DNA of 53,406 nt from Hyphochytrium catenoides (Eukaryota; Sar; Hyphochytriomycetes; Hyphochytriales; Hyphochytriaceae): positions 7,194 to 60,599 of the forward strand of contig FLMG01002427.1 in the NCBI GenBank assembly GCA_900088475.1, given 5' to 3'. A model generated the notes under the pieces. The model searched no databases and had not been told where the DNA came from. It saw only the letters and a list, made by a program, of their open reading frames with translations. A program made the translations under genes and the position numbers. Below, one piece after another: positions 51,101 through 53,406 of this stretch; position 1 is the stretch's first letter; every line of letters begins with the position of its first letter.

Positions 51101-51676
51101 CCTCCATCCTACACCGCGAGAAAGACAAGAAAGAGGAAAGCGGAGAGAGAGGGGAAAGAGAAGAAAGGACGAAGAGGAAGATAGAGCGTGATTGTTAGCG
51201 AACAAGAGAAAATGAGGAGAGGCTTAGTTAGCCTAACAACAAGGTATAAAGTATTGACATGAGGAAGATAGTATCGTAAGGAGCAGTAGAGGGAGAGTGA
51301 CAAAGAGAAAGAGAAGAGAAGATACCTCTCGAGAAGATAGAACGAGGAAGATAAATCTTACATCGCCAACTGTCGTCTCCAATCCAGGAAAGACTCTTTC
51401 TCTCTTCTGTTCAGTTCCTCTGCGGTGGTCTGATCGTCCCAAGCAGGCCGACGAGGAACTGTAAGGTTTGAAAACGCCATGCCTTCCTCCTTTGCATTGC
51501 TTCCGATATGAGAGAGAGAATGCGCGAAGGAAGGTGGAAGATAGAGAGAGGCCAAGATAGAGAACAAGGGTCAGGCACTTTACAATATGGACGTTGTGCT
51601 TAAGACGTGGCCGATCACCAGTAAGAGAGCGAGAGAGAGCGAGAGAGAGTCGAGAGAGAGCGAGAGAGAAGGGAGT

Positions 51677-51721
<45 letters not shown>

Positions 51722-53056
51722 GAGAGAGAGACACCGGGTGCTTTTATGTCGTAGTGTCAGAAGAAGAAGAACAGAGAGTTGACGATTGAGAGAAAAGCGC
51801 AACACCAACATTCTCTCTGGGATGAAGGGCAGTCCGAAGCCATCCAAGACCACCGCGTTCTGCTTCTCCGCTGTGAATTCACGCTCAGCCATGATGGCGT
51901 TCGCCAAGAACTCGTCCTACGAAGAGATACAAACATATATTTTCATAAAGAGGAGCGTTGGAAGAGAGAGAGGAGAAAGAGAGAGACAGAGAGGGAAAGA
52001 AAGAGAGAGAGGGAGAGGGAGAGAGAAGAAGAGGGAGAAAGAAAGGGAGAGAAGGAAAGAAAGAGAAAAGAAGTAGGATGAGTGATAGTTTGAGAAGAGA
52101 GTGCACTTGTAGGGTTGAAAGCAACCAGCAGAGAGACAGACAAGAGAGAGAGGAGACAGCGTGCTTATAAGTAATGAAAGACTCCAGTCTGGCTCTTACA
52201 AGTGAGTTCGCCTCCAAAACTGACTCCAACGGACCGAGAGCATCTCCTCCATCGCGAGCTGAGACTAAAGAGCCGGCGCTGCTTGGAAAAGTAGGTAACG
52301 AGAGAAAAAGGAGTGCACACAACGCCGAGAGAGTGCGGGAGAGACGTTGCGTGGGAACATGAGACAAATAAAAGAGAGAAAGAGAGCGAGAGGCAGGAGG
52401 GAAATGGGAGAAAAGAGAGAGAGAGAGAAAGCGAAAGAGGTTAGGAAGAGAGCAAGGAATTAGGAAGAGAGAAAGAGAAAGGGAGTACAAAGGGAAGACA
52501 GGCAGGGAGGGAGGGATCAGATGAGAAAGGCTGCCGGGGAGCTGTTCATGAAAAGAGCAGGACAGAAGGGCTCCGAAGAGAGAAGAAAGCACCAACGCCG
52601 CTCGAGAGTGACTTGCCCGGCAGAGGCAACAGAAGTGAGAAGAAGGAAAGGGTGGGCTAAGCTTTCCTCACTTTCTCTCCCCCTTCCCTATCTCTCTCCC
52701 TCTTACTCTCTGTCTCTCCTCTCTTTGCTTTCTTCCGTTTCATCCTCTTCTGGTTCTCACACTCTCAATCTCTCGTTTCACTCTCGAAGCTCTATGTCTC
52801 TATCCCTCTTTCTTCTCTCTCTCGCTCCTTCTCTCTCTTTCCCTCCTTAACCTCCTCCAGTCTCTCAATATCCAAGACCGCCATTCACTCAAAGCCGCGG
52901 CCTAGTGTCGTCTTCCGTCTCCTCTTCCTCTTCTCCACGCTCCCTCAACCCTCTCTGTGACACTCACGTGGATCGCACTTTCTTCCCTGCGTTCGGGTTG
53001 GCGCGGCGCTGCAGAGCGCGGCCTAGATCGCTTCCTTTGTTGGTCTTGCGGGGCAT
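48130..53056 (-). CDS. LSG1: LSG1, large-subunit GTPase for 60S export maturation
   Basis: Cytosolic GTPase that releases the export adaptor NMD3 from late 60S ribosomal particles. Eleven exons join in phase (about 562 aa): 52968-53056, 52200-52281, 51806-51916, 51362-51489, 50971-51108, 50534-50629, 49969-50200, 49387-49623, 48926-49055, 48595-48719, 48130-48450. The GTPase is circularly permuted, as in this family: the G4 motif NKAD (205-208) precedes G1, GFPNVGKS (332-339), and G3, DCPG (383-386). Other hallmarks are the N-terminus (MPRKTNKGSDLGRAL), VPRRPAWD, WRQLWRVMERS, IVDARNPLFYR and, late, RAARIILKDFVDGRIIY. A Glu/Asp-rich segment (about 250-280) separates G4 from G1. The junction between exons 3 and 4 is the least certain. 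The last 50 residues beyond the conserved end are lineage-specific. Confidence 0.95.
51620..51732 (-). repeat. (GA)n tract in an LSG1 intron
   Basis: GA on plus (CT on the LSG1 coding strand), inside the intron between exons 51806-51916 and 51362-51489. Confidence 0.9.
51960..52075 (-). repeat. (GA)n tract with (GGGA) variants in an LSG1 intron
   Basis: Purine-rich on plus, pyrimidine-rich on the LSG1 coding strand, ending about 40 nt before the acceptor of exon 51806-51916. It acts in effect as a very long polypyrimidine tract. Confidence 0.88.
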
Positions 53057-53374
53057 CCTCTTCCTCGGCGGCTGGGAGGCGCTCACCGTCCTCTTTCAAG
53101 CGCTTGTCTTCCTGTCTTTGTCTCCTGGGAGGCTCTCTTCTGCCTGGATTCTCAAGGTCTGTTCTCTTCAATTCTCTCGCCCCAGCAGGTGTGTCTCTCA
53201 AGAGATGCAGGCAGACAGGCAGACAGCGTTCACTGTCAATGGGAGAATGTCTCCGTTCGTCCCTCGCCCCGAATGGGCTTTTTTTTCCTCCTCTGTTGCT
53301 CTTGGGGCTGGCCCTTTGAGGACGTCTTCCTCTCTCTCCCTCCTGTGGCTGTCTCTCTCTCTTTTTCTCTCTCT

Positions 53375-53406
<32 letters not shown>
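53057..53406. other. 5' flank of LSG1 ending in a (CT)n tract
   Basis: Upstream of the LSG1 start codon. No second gene is visible. The window ends in a CT repeat from about 53345 whose right border lies outside. Confidence 0.6.

Overview
This is a stretch of nuclear DNA from a eukaryote, almost certainly a single-celled one. The genes are broken by many GT-AG introns (mostly 50-400 nt), the code is standard (TAA, TAG and TGA all end genes), and introns and spacers are packed with (CT)n/(GA)n simple repeats. These repeats produce most of the long Leu/Ser- or Arg/Glu-rich open frames, which are not genes. Lineage is not fixed by the sequence. An ARP2 gene argues against groups that have lost the Arp2/3 complex. 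A PX-plus-membrane-helix phospholipase D resembles the PXTM-PLD type described from oomycetes, so a stramenopile-like protist is a guess.

Layout. 554-646 (+): last exon of an unidentified gene. 1163-11486 (-): a 26-exon phospholipase D with PX domain, membrane helices, a loop of unknown fold, two HKD motifs and a dysferlin-type (DysF) segment near the C-terminus. 13254-20382 (+): MMS19, 20 exons. 20919-21451 (-): ribosomal protein eS27. 23085-24029 (-): single-exon F-box protein. 26685-30187 (+): ESCRT ATPase VPS4 with an assembly gap near its start and an unusual Cys-rich insertion. 30774-33880 (-): ARP2. 34722-37460 (-): RNF5/RMA-type membrane RING E3 ligase. About 40270-47060: a tandemly duplicated accessory block carrying an intact (45442-46155) and a broken (42091-42805) copy of a secreted cysteine-rich protein. 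48130-53056 (-): ribosome-export GTPase LSG1.

The exon models were built by hand. For each main gene, conserved residues, splice consensus and reading-frame phase agree across every junction given, which is the main support for the coordinates. The genes are mostly unlinked housekeeping functions: Fe-S delivery, translation, large-subunit export, actin nucleation, ESCRT and ubiquitin. There is no operon-like system.

The parts most worth a second look are the PLD architecture (membrane-anchored, with DysF), the zinc-ribbon-like insertion in VPS4, and the tandem array of small secreted 8-Cys proteins with a nearby 127-bp inverted-repeat element.
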